A stretch of 64,000 nucleotides of DNA from Persicaria tinctoria. Lineage: Eukaryota; Streptophyta; Magnoliopsida; Caryophyllales; Polygonaceae. Positions within the stretch are counted from its first letter, which is position 1, and the number at the start of each line of letters is the position of its first letter. Below are positions 1 to 11,447 of the stretch, one piece after another. The stretch is taken from positions 10,354,001 through 10,418,000 of the forward strand of contig JBANSL010000004.1 in the NCBI GenBank assembly GCA_037127255.1, read 5' to 3'. A model generated the notes under the pieces. That model was not told the DNA's origin, did not search any database, and saw only the letters and a list, made by a program, of their open reading frames with translations. Made by a program: the position numbers and the translations under genes.

Positions 1-1771
1 TCCTGCCTTGTGGATGTAACCTTTTTCCAACTGAGCAGATGAGGCTTCCTTTCTTCACTAGTTGATCCCCAAACAAAGCCTCTAATTTCTTTATCAATAA
101 CATCACAATATCACATATACCCCTCGGAATCATGGTGGATTGCATCGAGTAAACTGGAAGGCTTGTCAAGACTGAATTAGCGAGTGTCACCCTTCCTGCA
201 AAGGAGAGCGTCTTCACCTTCCAACCTTGAAGCCTCTTCGTCACCTTTTCTAGTAAAAAATTATATCGGTCCTTGGTCATTCGCCCTGTTGCCATTGGTA
301 TGCCCAGATAATTGCCAAACTCCCTTGAAACCGGGATCCCCAGGGCGCCACTTATGGCGTCTTTAGCGTTTGCATGGACATTGCGAGAGAACAACACCGT
401 GCTCTTAGCATATTTCACCTTTTCCCCCGATCGTGAGCAAAAGTTGTCTAGACAACTCTTAATTGCATCTCCCTATTCCACCGAGGCCTCTGCCATCAGA
501 ACCAGGTCGTGAGTAAAGAAAAGGTGCGAAAGCCTTACACCACCAACTTCCACCGGCTTCCAATCCCCCCTATGAACTGATGCGGTTATGCTTTGTGAGA
601 GTCTTTCCATGCACATGATGAAGAGGTAAGGCAAGAGAAGATCTCCTTGGCGGATACTCCTAGACGTCAAGATCCCTCCAGCCACTTCCCCATTCCATAA
701 CAGCTCCATTCTACCAACCGTTTGACACTTCATGATGACATTATCAAATGTTGAGGGATTCTAGCAAGCTTCAAGGTCTCTTGCAAAAATCCCAACTAAT
801 GCAATCGTATGCCTTTTCTAAATCAACCTTGACCATCATCCATCACCGTCTTCTTCGTTCTGCCATTGAGTGAAGCACCTCTTGTACTATGACGACGTTG
901 TTGATAATCTGTCAGCCTAGCACAAAGTTAGCTTGGGTAGGAGCAATCAGATTTTCCAGCATTGGCTTCAACCGGTTAACAATGCATTTAGTGGCGATCT
1001 TGAAGACGACGTTCAGGAGTGCAATAGGGCGGAGCTGTGATGGACGAGTGGGCACTTGCACTTTCGGAATTAACACAATGAGAGCATCGGCTATTTTATC
1101 CGGGAATGTGGCATTGTTTAGCATATTCAAAACCGTCTCTGTCACTTGTTGTCCGACAGTCTCCCAATTCTTTTGATAGAAAATCGAGGGGAAACTGTTC
1201 GGCCCTGGAGCTTTGTGCGGTCCCATGCGCTTTAGAACATCCCAAACATCCCCTGGCTCAAAGGGGAAGCTCAGTCGACGATGTAACTGATCAGCTTCAA
1301 TCGGTGGAAGAATTTCGTATTTCGATCGCCATCTACAAGGAAGCTTGAGCGGGATTTTTGGAACCAAAGGAGCTGTTCGTGGTTAAGAACTTCCGAGAGC
1401 TCACTGCACATACGACTTTCCATGTCAAGATAGTGGCGAGAGACATGAGCTGCAAGGTTCTTCCGAACCCCTTCCAGTCTCGCCCAAAGTTCTCGTTTTC
1501 GCTTGAATATGTTAACATACACCTCCTTGTTCCACACCTTTAAATCCTTGGTGAAACCCTCCAGCGCTGCACTTGTTGGGGCTTGGCTCATCCAGTGATC
1601 CCCCATAAAATCTTTGAAGCTTTCATGTAGCAACTAGGGAGCCAAAAATCTAAAGGGCCGATTAAAATGGCTAGCAGACGTTGTCGGGTTGAGCTCAATC
1701 AACAGAGGTGAGTGATGCGAGTGGGGTGCTGTTAGGTGTCTCACTACTGCGTGTGGAAACCTTAGCCTCCA
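1..1771 (-). pseudogene. L1-type LINE reverse transcriptase, decayed (3' part)
   Basis: Read on the minus strand, this stretch gives successive pieces of a plant L1-type reverse transcriptase. 1819-1634 holds the end of the endonuclease domain (WRLRFPHAVVRHL). 1633-1271 holds the linker with GDRNTKFFHRL. 1367-912 holds the RT fingers (HKAPGPNSFPSIFYQKNW, LRPIALLNVVFKI). 733-473 holds the palm, where the usual F/YADD is degraded to FTHDL. 470-1 continues as the region after the palm (SFAGRVTLANSVL, LPVYSMQS). The reading frame changes several times and stops occur, so it is dead. The element continues at 3613-4048 beyond a gypsy insertion and runs off the left edge. Family assignment rests on the order of RT motifs and is secure; the loss of the catalytic Asp pair is seen directly. 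Confidence 0.85.
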
Positions 1772-2292
1772 TGATACAGGGTTAGCCGTAGGATGACCCC
1801 ATCTTCGACAATCAAACAAGACTCAACAAGAACGGAAGCAAAGACTCAAGAATACCAAGCTTTCACTCAATATCGACAAAACGCAGCAACTCGACAAGAC
1901 CAAAAACATACTCGAAATCGATAGAAAACAAAGGGACTTGACTCGATCAAACAAGCAATGAAATAAAGACCGATAGAAGGGTGATTCGCACTAAGGTAGA
2001 ACGAGATAAAGACCTCAGGCCTCCTAAGAGGGTAGGAACCAAGTATCAACGACTACAAAGCCCGCCTCTACAACCTTAGACAACCAAGCGGACAACTTGG
2101 AGGCACAAGGAGGGGACTTGTGATTACCAGGATCACCAAGCTCTCGCGAGGTTGATGAACTCAAAGCAAACCAAGTAAGATCAAAACCAATTGTGCAATC
2201 GATGAGTAACGCTTCGAATCGATTGACTTACGCTCTATGTGTTTCACACAAAAAGAGAACTTTTCATAAAATTTCAACGTGTGTTCTACAAT
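1772..2292 (-). repeat. LTR-like arm 1 of a rearranged Ty3/gypsy element
   Basis: About 510 bases here are the reverse complement of 3095-3612, with scattered mismatches and small indels. The outer end reads TGATACAGGGTTAGCCGTAG, which on the minus strand gives an LTR-like terminus ending in TATCA. Because the adjoining integrase remnant is on the minus strand and ends towards this arm, this arm fits the 3' LTR of that element. No clean target duplication is visible around the pair (flanks GCCTCCA and CTTTAGT), which suggests rearrangement rather than one simple insertion. Confidence 0.7.
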
Positions 2293-2464
2293 GGAAGAGG
2301 CGGCTATATGTAACCTAGAAAGGCCGGTTCTCCCACAAATAATAATTAAATTAACAACTTAAAGAAATTAATTAATTAACCCTAAAAGTTTCCTAAAATA
2401 ACTTAAGTATAAAAGTTACTAAATTAGGAAATAAAGTCATGAGAATTTCGGCTCCAACATGTGC

Positions 2465-3098
2465 CTAGGATGGTTCGAGAATCTTGATCCCAATGCACAT
2501 GTAGGTCTTCAATGTAGGCTCGGGGAGTTGAACCGTGCTCGAGAATAAGACGTGACTCACAAACATGAATGAGTCTCTCTGCAGCTTCTTGGCTCGGGCT
2601 CGAGTAATAGGTCCGTCTCCTAAGATGATTGGCGTGTCCGGAGGTGTAGAAGATGGTCTCGCATCAACCTCCCCTTCTTGGAAAGGATTCGACCACGAAT
2701 CCAAGTCCTCTTCAACGGCTAAATATGGAATAAGATCCGTGACGTTGAAGGTAGCACTCACGCCATATGTTCCAGGAAGCTCCAGCTTGTAGGCATTGTC
2801 CCCCACCTTCTATAGAACCTTGAAAAGTCCATCTCCTCATGGTGCAAGCCTGCTCTTCCTCTCATTGGGAAACCTCTCCTTCCTCAGGTGCACCTACACT
2901 AGATCCCCAGGCTGGAACGTCACCAATCTGCGCCCCTTGTTGGCCTTGTTGGCATTATACTCAGCCTTCCACATGAGCTGCTGATGCGTCCGTTCATGTA
3001 GCACCTTGACAAACTCAACATGGTTACCTGTGTCAAAAGACTCATTCTCTCTCATAGGATATGGAGTAAGATCAAAAGGGGTTAGTGGATTAACACCA
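2465..3098 (-). pseudogene. Ty3/gypsy integrase C-terminal remnant
   Basis: One minus-strand frame from about 3098 to 2465 encodes the C-terminal part of a Ty3/gypsy integrase. It begins at NPLTPFDLTPYP, runs through VTFQPGDLV, and ends in the hallmark GDNAYKLELPGTYGVSATFN followed by VTDLIPY. Three in-frame stops interrupt it, the first right after GDLV where the family usually has Trp. The upstream catalytic core (DDE), RT and RNase H are absent: at about 3095 the sequence switches abruptly to the inverted LTR arm. It is therefore a dead 3' end fragment inserted in the LINE. Confidence 0.85.
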
Positions 3099-3612
3099 CA
3101 CACACGTTGAAATTTTATGAAAAGTTCTCTTTTTGTGTGAAACACATAGAGCGTAAGTCAATCGATTCGAAGCGTTGCTCATCGATTGCACAATTGGTTT
3201 TGATCTTGCTTGGTTTGCTTTGAGTTCATCAACCTCGCAAAAGCTTGGTGATCCTGGTAATAACAAGTCCCCTCCTTGTGACTCCAAGTTGTCCGCTTGG
3301 TTGTGTAATTTTGTAGAGGCGGGCTTTGTAGTCGTTGATACTTGGTTCCTACGCTCTTAGGAGGCCTGATGTCTTTATCTCGTTCTACCTTAGTTCGAAT
3401 CACCCTTCTATCGGTCTTTATTTCATTGCTTGTTTGATCGAGTTGAGTCCCTTTGTTTTCCATCGATTTCGAGTCTGCTTTTGGTCTTATCGAGTTGCTG
3501 TGTTTTGTCAATATCGAGTGAAACCTTGGTATTCTCGAGTCTTTGCTTTCGTTCTTGTTGAGTCTTGTTTGATTGTCGAAGATCGGGCCATCCTACGGCT
3601 AACCCCGTATCA
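3095..3612 (+). repeat. LTR-like arm 2, inverted relative to arm 1
   Basis: This is the inverted partner of 1772-2292. It ends in GGCTAACCCCGTATCA, matching the complement of the start of arm 1. Similarity to arm 1 stops at about 3095, exactly where the integrase remnant begins, so the arm is joined to the middle of integrase rather than to a primer-binding site. Two LTRs of one element should be direct repeats; the inverted order implies a post-insertion inversion, or insertion and recombination between two copies. A long-TIR DNA transposon was considered, but the gypsy coding remnant and TG/CA-type ends favour LTRs. Confidence 0.65.
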
Positions 3613-4048
3613 CTTTAGTCAGTCGAGCAGAGGGCACGGTCGAGTCTCGCAGTATACCAGGTAGCAGGGTCGTTCCCATGCCAATATGTATAGGGAATTC
3701 CCTCATACCCGAGGTCCCGAGGTCTACAAGCTGGAGCAACTCCACAAATTCAACGAATCTCTGAATCGAGCGGTTTGAGCCCACCGATGAAGACGACCTC
3801 TCAGCCGGATGTAGCACTGCATTGAAATCGCCCGCCAATAACCAGGGCTTGTTGTTCACCAAGGAAAACTCCTCTAGGGAATTCCACAGCTCCAATCTCC
3901 TTACTCTCTCCGGGGCACCATAGATCGCAGAGAAGATCCACGGCTCCTCCCCAATCCGAGTGACTTCCATAGTTATATGTTGAGCTCGAAGGCTAGCCAT
4001 GCTAATAGTCACCTCCGAGGCTCGCCACAATAGACATGATCCTCACTT
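3613..4048 (-). pseudogene. L1-type LINE endonuclease domain remnant
   Basis: Minus-strand reading from 4030 shows an apurinic-like endonuclease domain of a plant LINE: LLWRASEVTISMAS, then WIFSAIYGAPERVRR, then the catalytic-region motif PWLLAGDFNAVLHPAERSSS. It is the 5' neighbour of the reverse transcriptase at 1-1771; the gypsy remnant at 1772-3612 separates the two halves between ARLTK and WRLRFP. The N-terminal part with the catalytic ETK motif is missing, so the LINE is 5' truncated at about 4048. This piece and the RT piece belong to one element. Confidence 0.85.
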
Positions 4049-4080
4049 CCTACAAAAAAAAATAGACATGATCCTCACTT
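4029..4080. repeat. 20-bp direct repeat around a 12-bp A-rich insert
   Basis: AATAGACATGATCCTCACTT occurs at 4029-4048 and again at 4061-4080. Only CCTACAAAAAAA lies between the copies. It sits exactly at the truncated 5' end of the LINE. The form (15-20 bp duplication plus an A run) resembles a target-primed insertion product that carried almost nothing but a tail; slippage duplication is the alternative. Confidence 0.8.
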
Positions 4081-4081
4081 T

Positions 4082-5187
4082 GATAGCTTGGTAACTCGGG
4101 TTGAGGTTGACCAAAATTTAAAAATATACTGTATCAAATTATCAATGGGGTCCGGTAGATTACACATATACTTTCACTAAGAAAAAAATGTTTCTAAAAA
4201 AAAAGGATTATCTGAAACATCTGTGTACATATAGATATATAGATATACAGATATCATGAATACTGATAATCTACAAACAGCAGACAAGACATGAAAATTG
4301 AAGGCTTCTCTCAAGTCTCAAGGCCATAGGCTCAACTTCATCTGTGATCAGCAACATTGTGCCATTTACTTCATGTTACTAAAGGTTTTGAGCAACCAAG
4401 CTTGAATCGTCTAACCTTCATTCTTCCGTTCAAAGTGAGGGCCAAGACATCGAACTCCTCCACATACCAGAGCTCGGACACAATAGCCGATCAGTACCAT
4501 AAAGCCAGATAGCGTGTGAGGATCGCATTTCAATTAGGGTAGGATCTACCATTATAGCCCTCCTAATGGAAAGCAATTTTGATCCATCCTGACATAAGTA
4601 AACCGCGATACCTCAAATCCACGGATTTTATCATTTAGACGATCAACCAGCTTGTGAAAGAATTGGAGTTCATTTGGATATCTTTCTGATTCCTGCACAG
4701 ATAATTAGATGCTTAGTACAAATCTAATTGAACCATGGAATTGTTTCGTTTTTTCATATCATATATAACCACTGTTCTATTCTTGTCTTAAAATCTTGAC
4801 ACAAAATAAGTAAAGCCTATTTCCTGTTCAATTTTGGCAAATAATCCAACAACAACAACAACCCAGTAAATCCCGAGATGAAGCAGGGTCCGCCAAAATC
4901 CTTAAAAATCGGTTGCCTTATTTTTATGCTGTAATATGCCTATGGTTCTATCATGACAAAAATGCCATTGGCATGGAGTATTACCAATCCAAAGTTGCAG
5001 ACTTCTACCCTGGCTTACTAACCTCATGAGGAATAGTTGGCGAACCCAGAAGCCTTGTGAATGATGTATGAAGAATTGCAGCATCATACTGCAGCAGCAT
5101 GGAAAAAGTAAGTATAAGAGCAAGGTCATATGTCCTAGCGTGCTCCTCATATGGTATTAAAGTTTATGATGTAATATGCCTATGGTT
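4082..5187. other. Intergenic, no gene seen
   Basis: No convincing coding region was found. There are short direct copies of a phrase, TGTAATATGCCTATGGTTCTA, at about 4930-4950 and 5170-5190, the second abutting the candidate Helitron end. A CAA microsatellite lies at about 4849-4863. Short open frames here have no recognisable motif. Confidence 0.6.
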
Positions 5188-8100
5188 CTAGAGGGCATGC
5201 CCGTGCATACGCACGGGACATAATTTAATCAGATTGAATCATATGGTATTAAAGTTTATCAAATCATATGGTATTAAAGTTTTATATGATTGGTTCTTAT
5301 TAGCGAAAATTATATCAAAGAAATAATTATTTATAGTTAAACTACGTGGAATTGAATTTATTATGAATATATTTGGTTTATATAGATTTGAGAAGAAAGC
5401 TCAGTATTATTTATAGTCATCCATAATATATTTATAAATAAGCTTAACATTTTGAGCTCTTCTCTTCCAATCATGAAGTGAAAGATTTTGCAAGTATGCA
5501 TCTCTATGCAAGTATATAGGAGGGAAAATGTAAATAAATAAGGTACATAACTACTCCATGTATTTTTTTTTATTTTTTTTACTTTATATATACCTCTGTG
5601 CTTATACATATATTTCAACGCGCGCACTACAACTACAACCATGCTCATTAAACTAAATGTGACATATTAATATAAATTGAATAGAGAGAGAGAGATCGGT
5701 CCATTAATATATTTATTTCTCGTTAAGATCCCGCCATGGTGAATACGATTCTTCTTTCAACAATGGTGCATGGTTGTAAGTTTGTCCATATATCAAAAAA
5801 AAAATCAAAATAGAGAAAAATAATAATTAAAGATTATTTAAACAAATAAGAAATAATATATGATATAAAATAACAAAAAAGGAAAATAAAATCATATATA
5901 ATCTACTATATAAATAAGAAAGTGCAATAAAAAAATAAATTAATTATAGAAAAAAATAAACAAAAATAGGGGAAAACAAATAAATGATGAATAAAACCTC
6001 CAAATATGAGTCTTCTTGCAACAATGGTTCATAAAAACTTAATAGGAATTAAAGAAAACTAAAAACCCTATATTATTATAAAAAAATTAAGAAATGCAAA
6101 ATAAAATATGATAGTATAAAGTAACAACATAAAAACTGAAAAATAAAATCATGCATAATATCATAATAGAAATAAGAAAGTACAATGAAACAATATATTA
6201 AAGAAATAAATAATAAAAAATTGTAAGAAAAAATGGAATAGAAAATGCCACCTAACAATATATGATTCATCTCTTATTTGTTTGCAAAAAAATTGAGTTT
6301 TAGAAGATAACATTGAAACAATTGACTATTTATAAGAAAAATCCAACATTTAACCAACGAAAAACTCTCAACCTTTGGACTAACCCATTTTAATTTCCTA
6401 TTTATCATTTCTAAAAAGTAAAATTAATGCGATGTATGCTTCATTTAACAAAAAAAAACTTCCACCCCTTTGACTACCCTATTTAAAGCATTGATTGGCA
6501 ATTATAGTAATTTTTTATTTGAAATAAAAAAATTGGGTAAACATTAATATAAAAATATGAGAGAAATATAATAAAAAATTTATCATTATTATATTGTATT
6601 TTTGGTCAAAGAGAAAATAATTATTACAGAAAAATAATAATTAAAGAATATTTAATCAAATAAGAAATATGATATAAAGTAACAACAAAAACAGTTGAAA
6701 AATAAAATCATATATAATCTACTATATAAATAAGAAAGTGCAATAAATAATAAATTAATTAAAGAAAAAAAAGTCAAAAATAGGGGAAAATAAATTAATG
6801 ATGAATAAAACCTCCAAATATGAGTCTTCTTGCAACAATGATTCATCAAAACCTAATAGGAATTAGAGAAAATTAAAAATCATATATTATTTCAACAAAT
6901 AAGAAATGCAAAATAAAATATGATATAAAGTAACATCATAAAAAATGAAAAATAAAACCATGCCTAATATCATAATAGAAATAAGAAAGTGCATTGAACA
7001 ATATATTAAAGCCATAAATAAATAAAAATTGGAAGAAAAAAAAAGTGATGAACAAAAGTGTCACCTAACAATATATGATTTCTCTCTCATTTGTTTGACA
7101 AACATTGAAACAATTGACTATTTATAAGAAAAATCTAGCATTTAACCAAAGAAAAACTTCCAACCTTTGGAATAACCCACTTTAATTTCCTATTTATCAT
7201 CTTTAAAAAGTAAAATTAATGTGATGCATTATTCATTTGACAAAAAAAAACATCCACCCATTTGACCACCCTATTTAAAGCATTGTTTGACCATTATAGT
7301 CATTTTTTATTTGACATAAAAAAAGTTGGGTGACATTAATATAAAATTATGAGACAAATATAATCAAAACTTTGTCATTATTATATTTTATTTTTGGTCA
7401 AAAAGATAACAATTATTAGGGAAAAATAATAATTAAAGAATAATTAAAAATTAAGAAATAATAAAATGATATAAAGTAACGACAAAAACAATTGAAAAAT
7501 ATAATCATATATAAATAATTAAGAAATTACAATAAAAAAATAAAAAAATTAAACCAAACAAATAAACAAAAATAGGGGAAAGTTTAAGTGATAGGGAAAA
7601 CATAGACAATATAGAATTTTTGTATATATAAAAATAGGAGTCTAAAACACCTTAACCACAACTCAAAACTAAAAAGAATAGATTCCACAAAAAAAAATTA
7701 AAATAAAATAAATTCCAACAAAACTAAAAATAAAGAAAATAAAAGTTCAAGTAAAGGATTGTATTACAGCCACTCACCTTAGATTTTATTTATCAATATG
7801 AGCTTCTTCTTTTTCACCAATGAAACTTCTCAATATGTACTTCTTCTTTTTCACCAATAACACTATAAAAAATACAATAAACAAAAAGAAAATATTAGTA
7901 TGAAAGTTGAAAACAATATCAATCAACAAACGATAGATTAGGATAATAGAAATTCAATATTATATCAAAAAATCTATTTTGGCATAATATGAGAATGAAA
8001 GAAAAAGAAAGAGTTGATTTGATTGTAAAAAGATGAGGTGTGTCTTTATATAGCACAAGCATGCTTTAATTGAATTAGGAGTTTCAATTTTTTACTTATT

Positions 8101-8689
8101 ATTTAAGGAAAATAAATTTCAAATTAAATAGGCTAAAGGTGTTACATTTTTTGTATTCAATGTTTGTTGGAGTTACTTTTTTATGTTATTGGTTGTTTAC
8201 TCTTTATAAACTATACATGTTACATATGAAAAATTTTACCATTAATATATGAGAGAAAAGAAATTTAATCAAATTAAAATATAATATTTTGTATGATTAA
8301 GATAATAATATATTTTATAAAGAATGGGCACAAAGATAATATTTTGAAATTAGTTGAAAATAAATAGTAACAAAAAGATTATGATGATGGTATAATAAAT
8401 TATCCCATCCACACATTCGGATAGTATAAACTATATATGATAAATTTTTATTAAAAAAACTCAAAGTTTTTTTTAAAACATTACATATAAACAAAAAACA
8501 TATAATGTTCTCCACATTTTGAATGTGAGACAAAAATATTATAGCAAGGTAGCTAGTGATTACACAATATTTTATAGCAAGGTTGTGAGATTAAATTCAA
8601 CATTTAATCCCACCGTGCGGATAACCGGTTAAGCGGATAACCGAGAACACAATTATAGCATTTATGGTGGGATGAACACAACTTTTACT

Positions 8690-8692
<3 letters not shown>
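5188..8692 (-). mobile_element. Candidate non-autonomous Helitron (AT-rich)
   Basis: Read on the minus strand, the low-coordinate end has a perfect 7-bp hairpin (CCCGTGC GTAT GCACGGG), then 8 bases, then CTAG, which is the layout of a Helitron 3' end. The high-coordinate end starts TCTAGTAAAAG after an A, compatible with a Helitron 5' TC end. The base after CTAG is A rather than the expected T, so the end call is not perfect. No Rep/helicase coding is visible; the interior is extremely AT-rich and internally duplicated. A truncated copy or an unrelated AT-rich repeat with a chance hairpin is the alternative. Confidence 0.5.
5816..7560. repeat. Imperfect ~800-bp tandem repeat, 2+ copies, AT-rich
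   Basis: A block starting TAATAATTAAAGA recurs at about 5820, 6635 and 7428, followed each time by similar text (TAAGAAAGTGCAATA, then AACAAAAATAGGGGAAA). Units one and two share a long stretch including AAACCTCCAAATATGAGTC at about 5995 and 6810; the third is partial. Each unit holds two diverged half-units (copies of AAATAAAATCAT near 5886, 6140, 6705 and 6950). The open frames in it are low-complexity and not genes. Confidence 0.8.

Positions 8693-8724
<32 letters not shown>
8693..8724. repeat. (TA)n microsatellite
   Basis: About 16 uninterrupted TA units directly beside the proposed 5' end of the AT-rich Helitron candidate. Confidence 0.95.
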
Positions 8725-8730
<6 letters not shown>

Positions 8731-9630
8731 ATAGATATAGATATATAATCAGGTTAACATTGTGAATTTATTAGTGCCAAAACATATTATGAATGTTATC
8801 ATGATTAGTGTTACAAGAGATGCAAATTTAGAGGCTAAAATGGTGGGGGAGGAACACCATTAACTAGAGGTTTTATAACTATAAGGTGCACATAGAATAA
8901 GTTGGTGACAGCCTAATGAATTGGGCTTTACAGGTAAACCCTCAATTAGTTTGACCCCATCCCCGTCCCTATGGATGGCATTGGGTCGGGTGGTGGGTGG
9001 ATGGTCCAAATTTTCACCCGATTCGACCCACCACCCGTCAGACTCATCACCCACCTTGTTTCACCCGTCACCCACCGGATTATCAGGTGGTTCGGGTGAA
9101 AATCCGGGTGAAAAGCCTAATCGTTTAAATTCGAAAAAAAAAACATGTAAACTATAAAAATAGCCCTTCATTTAACGAAAAAAACCCTTCATTGAATAAA
9201 AAACAGTCCTTCATTAACAATTTAACAAAAATCAACCCTTCATTGAACCAAAAACGGCCTTCATTTAACATTAAACAACCTGCTAAACTGTAACCACCAT
9301 ACAAAATAATGTCTTAGAAGCTTAGCATTATAATATCATTCCAACAATCACACATACTACTAGTCTTGAAAACAAAACAAATAATACTAAGATATAGTCT
9401 TTATAAAACGAGAAACAAAAAAATAATGTCCAAGCAAAAGAGGTCATTCCAAGTAAGCATGTTGTCTTCAAAGCATATCAATAGCCGATGAAAGATCATT
9501 CCATGCAAGCATCCTATAAATTAGCCATATGTTTCAACATATAATAAATATGTAGCTTGTCTAGTATAAAAGCAAAAAGAAATTATACTTACATCAACAC
9601 TACTAGGATTTAATAAATCCTAGGAGTATT
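8725..9630. other. Intergenic with GGGT-rich tract and short tandem repeat
   Basis: No gene is seen. 8936-9115 is a GC-rich tract built from GGTGGGTGG, CACCCG and CCACCCG words, of the low-complexity kind found in several plant MITEs. 9163-9275 has about five degenerate copies of a CCCTTCATTGAA unit. The remainder is AT-rich unique-looking sequence. Confidence 0.6.
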
Positions 9631-9632
9631 TT

Positions 9633-11112
9633 TTTTATTAGGAAATAATTCGAAGCCGGACAGGCCCGGAACCTCGAGAGGCCGACAAGATCGGCAGACG
9701 ACAAGCCGTCTAAACATACAACATTGAAATAGAAAATACAACATAGAAACCGAAAAAAAAAGGTGCAGTACAAGCGAAGGGAGACACGCAAATGCAGTCG
9801 AACAAGCGAACTAAGCCCAACCAGGCTGGAAACAACGTAGACTGAGCCGATGCCAAGCACCACCAAGAAGTGACACCGCTGGCCAGCGGTACGTCAGGAG
9901 TCCCTGTGGGCAGTGAAGACGAACCTCCAAGGATATTTCCGTCATGCGGAGTCGCCTCGATACACACTGCCTCGACCCCAGCCAGACCCGACACCGGATG
10001 TCAAAGCTTCAACCCAGACGAAGAACGCAACGAACAACCAGACTCGTAGCCGAGAACCGCCCTAGTACGACGCACCAAGATACCCTATCGGGATTTAATT
10101 GAATCCCTATCGGGATTTAATTGAATCCCTCTCGGGATTAATTATATATAAATATATATAAGGTCTTATGAAGTTGTAAGCTTATATATTTATTATTTTA
10201 ATGGAACGGGTAAGCTTTGGGCCCAAAGAAAAGGAAAGTGGGCCCGAATTGCAACCCACGGGCCACTTGGGGTCCAAGGAAACAAAGAGGCGAGTAACAT
10301 GAGACTGCCGGACATGGGCAGCAACATGAGACTGCTGGCCAAGGCCAAAATACAACGCTCGCCAAGGCACATGGGATGATGCAATTCCCAACACCGACAG
10401 AAGCGCAGAAGCGGCACCACCACTGAGCACCCGCCGAGAAGCGACAAAGCAAGACAACCACCAGGCCAATGGGGCAAGGGGGTTAGATTAGGGAGCAAAC
10501 GACGAAAACAGAGAGGGGGATGCCTCCAGAAAGCCGTCGTCGCCGACGAACGGGAGGCTCGAAGAAGGCGAACCAGGATCCAATCGGAGAAACAGCGAAG
10601 GGAACGAGCCCAACACCCACCGAGGAAGAAGATTTCAGATCAAACAAGATAGAAGATGATGAATAGTTCATGGGACTAAAGGCGAAGCCAAGACCAAAAA
10701 TCGAGCCCCGGCTCGCCAAAAATCCAAATTGAAAGAGGGATCTGGGAGGGAACCCAATGAAGGAACCAAGATTCAAGCACCGTATCACAAGGAGAGGAAT
10801 TGGGGCTCTCCGAAGAGAGATTTAGGCTCTCCGAAGAGAGATTTGGACTCTCCGAAGCCTGATGAAATAGAAGAAGTGGATAAAGAAAGGTTTGGTCGGA
10901 GACGTTGTTCGTTGCTCGGGCCTCACCTAGACCACCACTAAGGATGGAAGAGGGAGCGCACAGAGGAGGGGAAGAGATACTCCAACACCGATAGTTAATT
11001 GCCGGAGTGATGGATCAACCGGCCGAAGAAGCATGTTGACAGATCGGCCAGGGGTTTTTGGAAACGCTCTCAAGAGAGCGTTTTTAGCAGCGTGCTTTTC
11101 ACCCCTTTTTAA
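9633..11112 (-). mobile_element. Non-LTR retroposon with 17-18 bp target duplication
   Basis: The phrase TAAATCCTAGGAGTATTT occurs at both edges (about 9615-9632 and 11111-11128). A T run just inside the left edge is the complement of a 3' poly(A) tail, so the element lies on the minus strand. The interior is GC-rich and the minus-strand 3' end (CTTCGAATTATTTCCTAATA before the A run) resembles the 3' end of the LINE at 16749. No RT is present, so it looks like an internally deleted or non-autonomous LINE-type derivative. A doubled phrase, CTATCGGGATTTAATTGAAT, lies at 10083-10125. Open frames inside it are low-complexity. Confidence 0.65.
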
Positions 11113-11447
11113 ATCCTAGGAGTATTTAAAATGGGCTGGACTCAACACTACTAAAATTAAATATGTATTTTACCTTTTAATTTTTTTATACACACACATT
11201 TATCCTTATTTTTTTTCCAGATCCTTGGATCCGCCACTGATCACGTGTCTCTCTAATAAAAAATTTATTTATTTTTATTGGGGTGAGATGGAAAAACTAA
11301 TTTGGGGAACTGACATTGTGGGAAGTAAAAATAAAGTGGAGAGGGTTGACAATAAAATTAGATAAAAATAGGGTAGACAAATGAGAAAATAAGAAACAGT
11401 TTTGGGATCTCCACCATTGGATGCTTAACGACAATTCTCCACGCAGG

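Noticed and set aside
1772..3612. Long-TIR Mutator-type transposon with captured gypsy sequence
   Set aside because: No 9-bp duplication is present at the edges, the ends are TG/CA-like, and the arm adjoins the integrase tail as a 3' LTR would; rearranged gypsy is simpler.
5361..7000. AT-rich frames with Phe/Tyr/Leu-rich, membrane-like translations
   Set aside because: Artefacts of AT-rich tandem repeats; the same translation recurs with each repeat unit and codon use is not coding-like.
10182..10500. Three overlapping minus-strand frames of 87-101 residues
   Set aside because: All three frames are open at once because the DNA is GC-rich and stop-poor; none shows a family motif.
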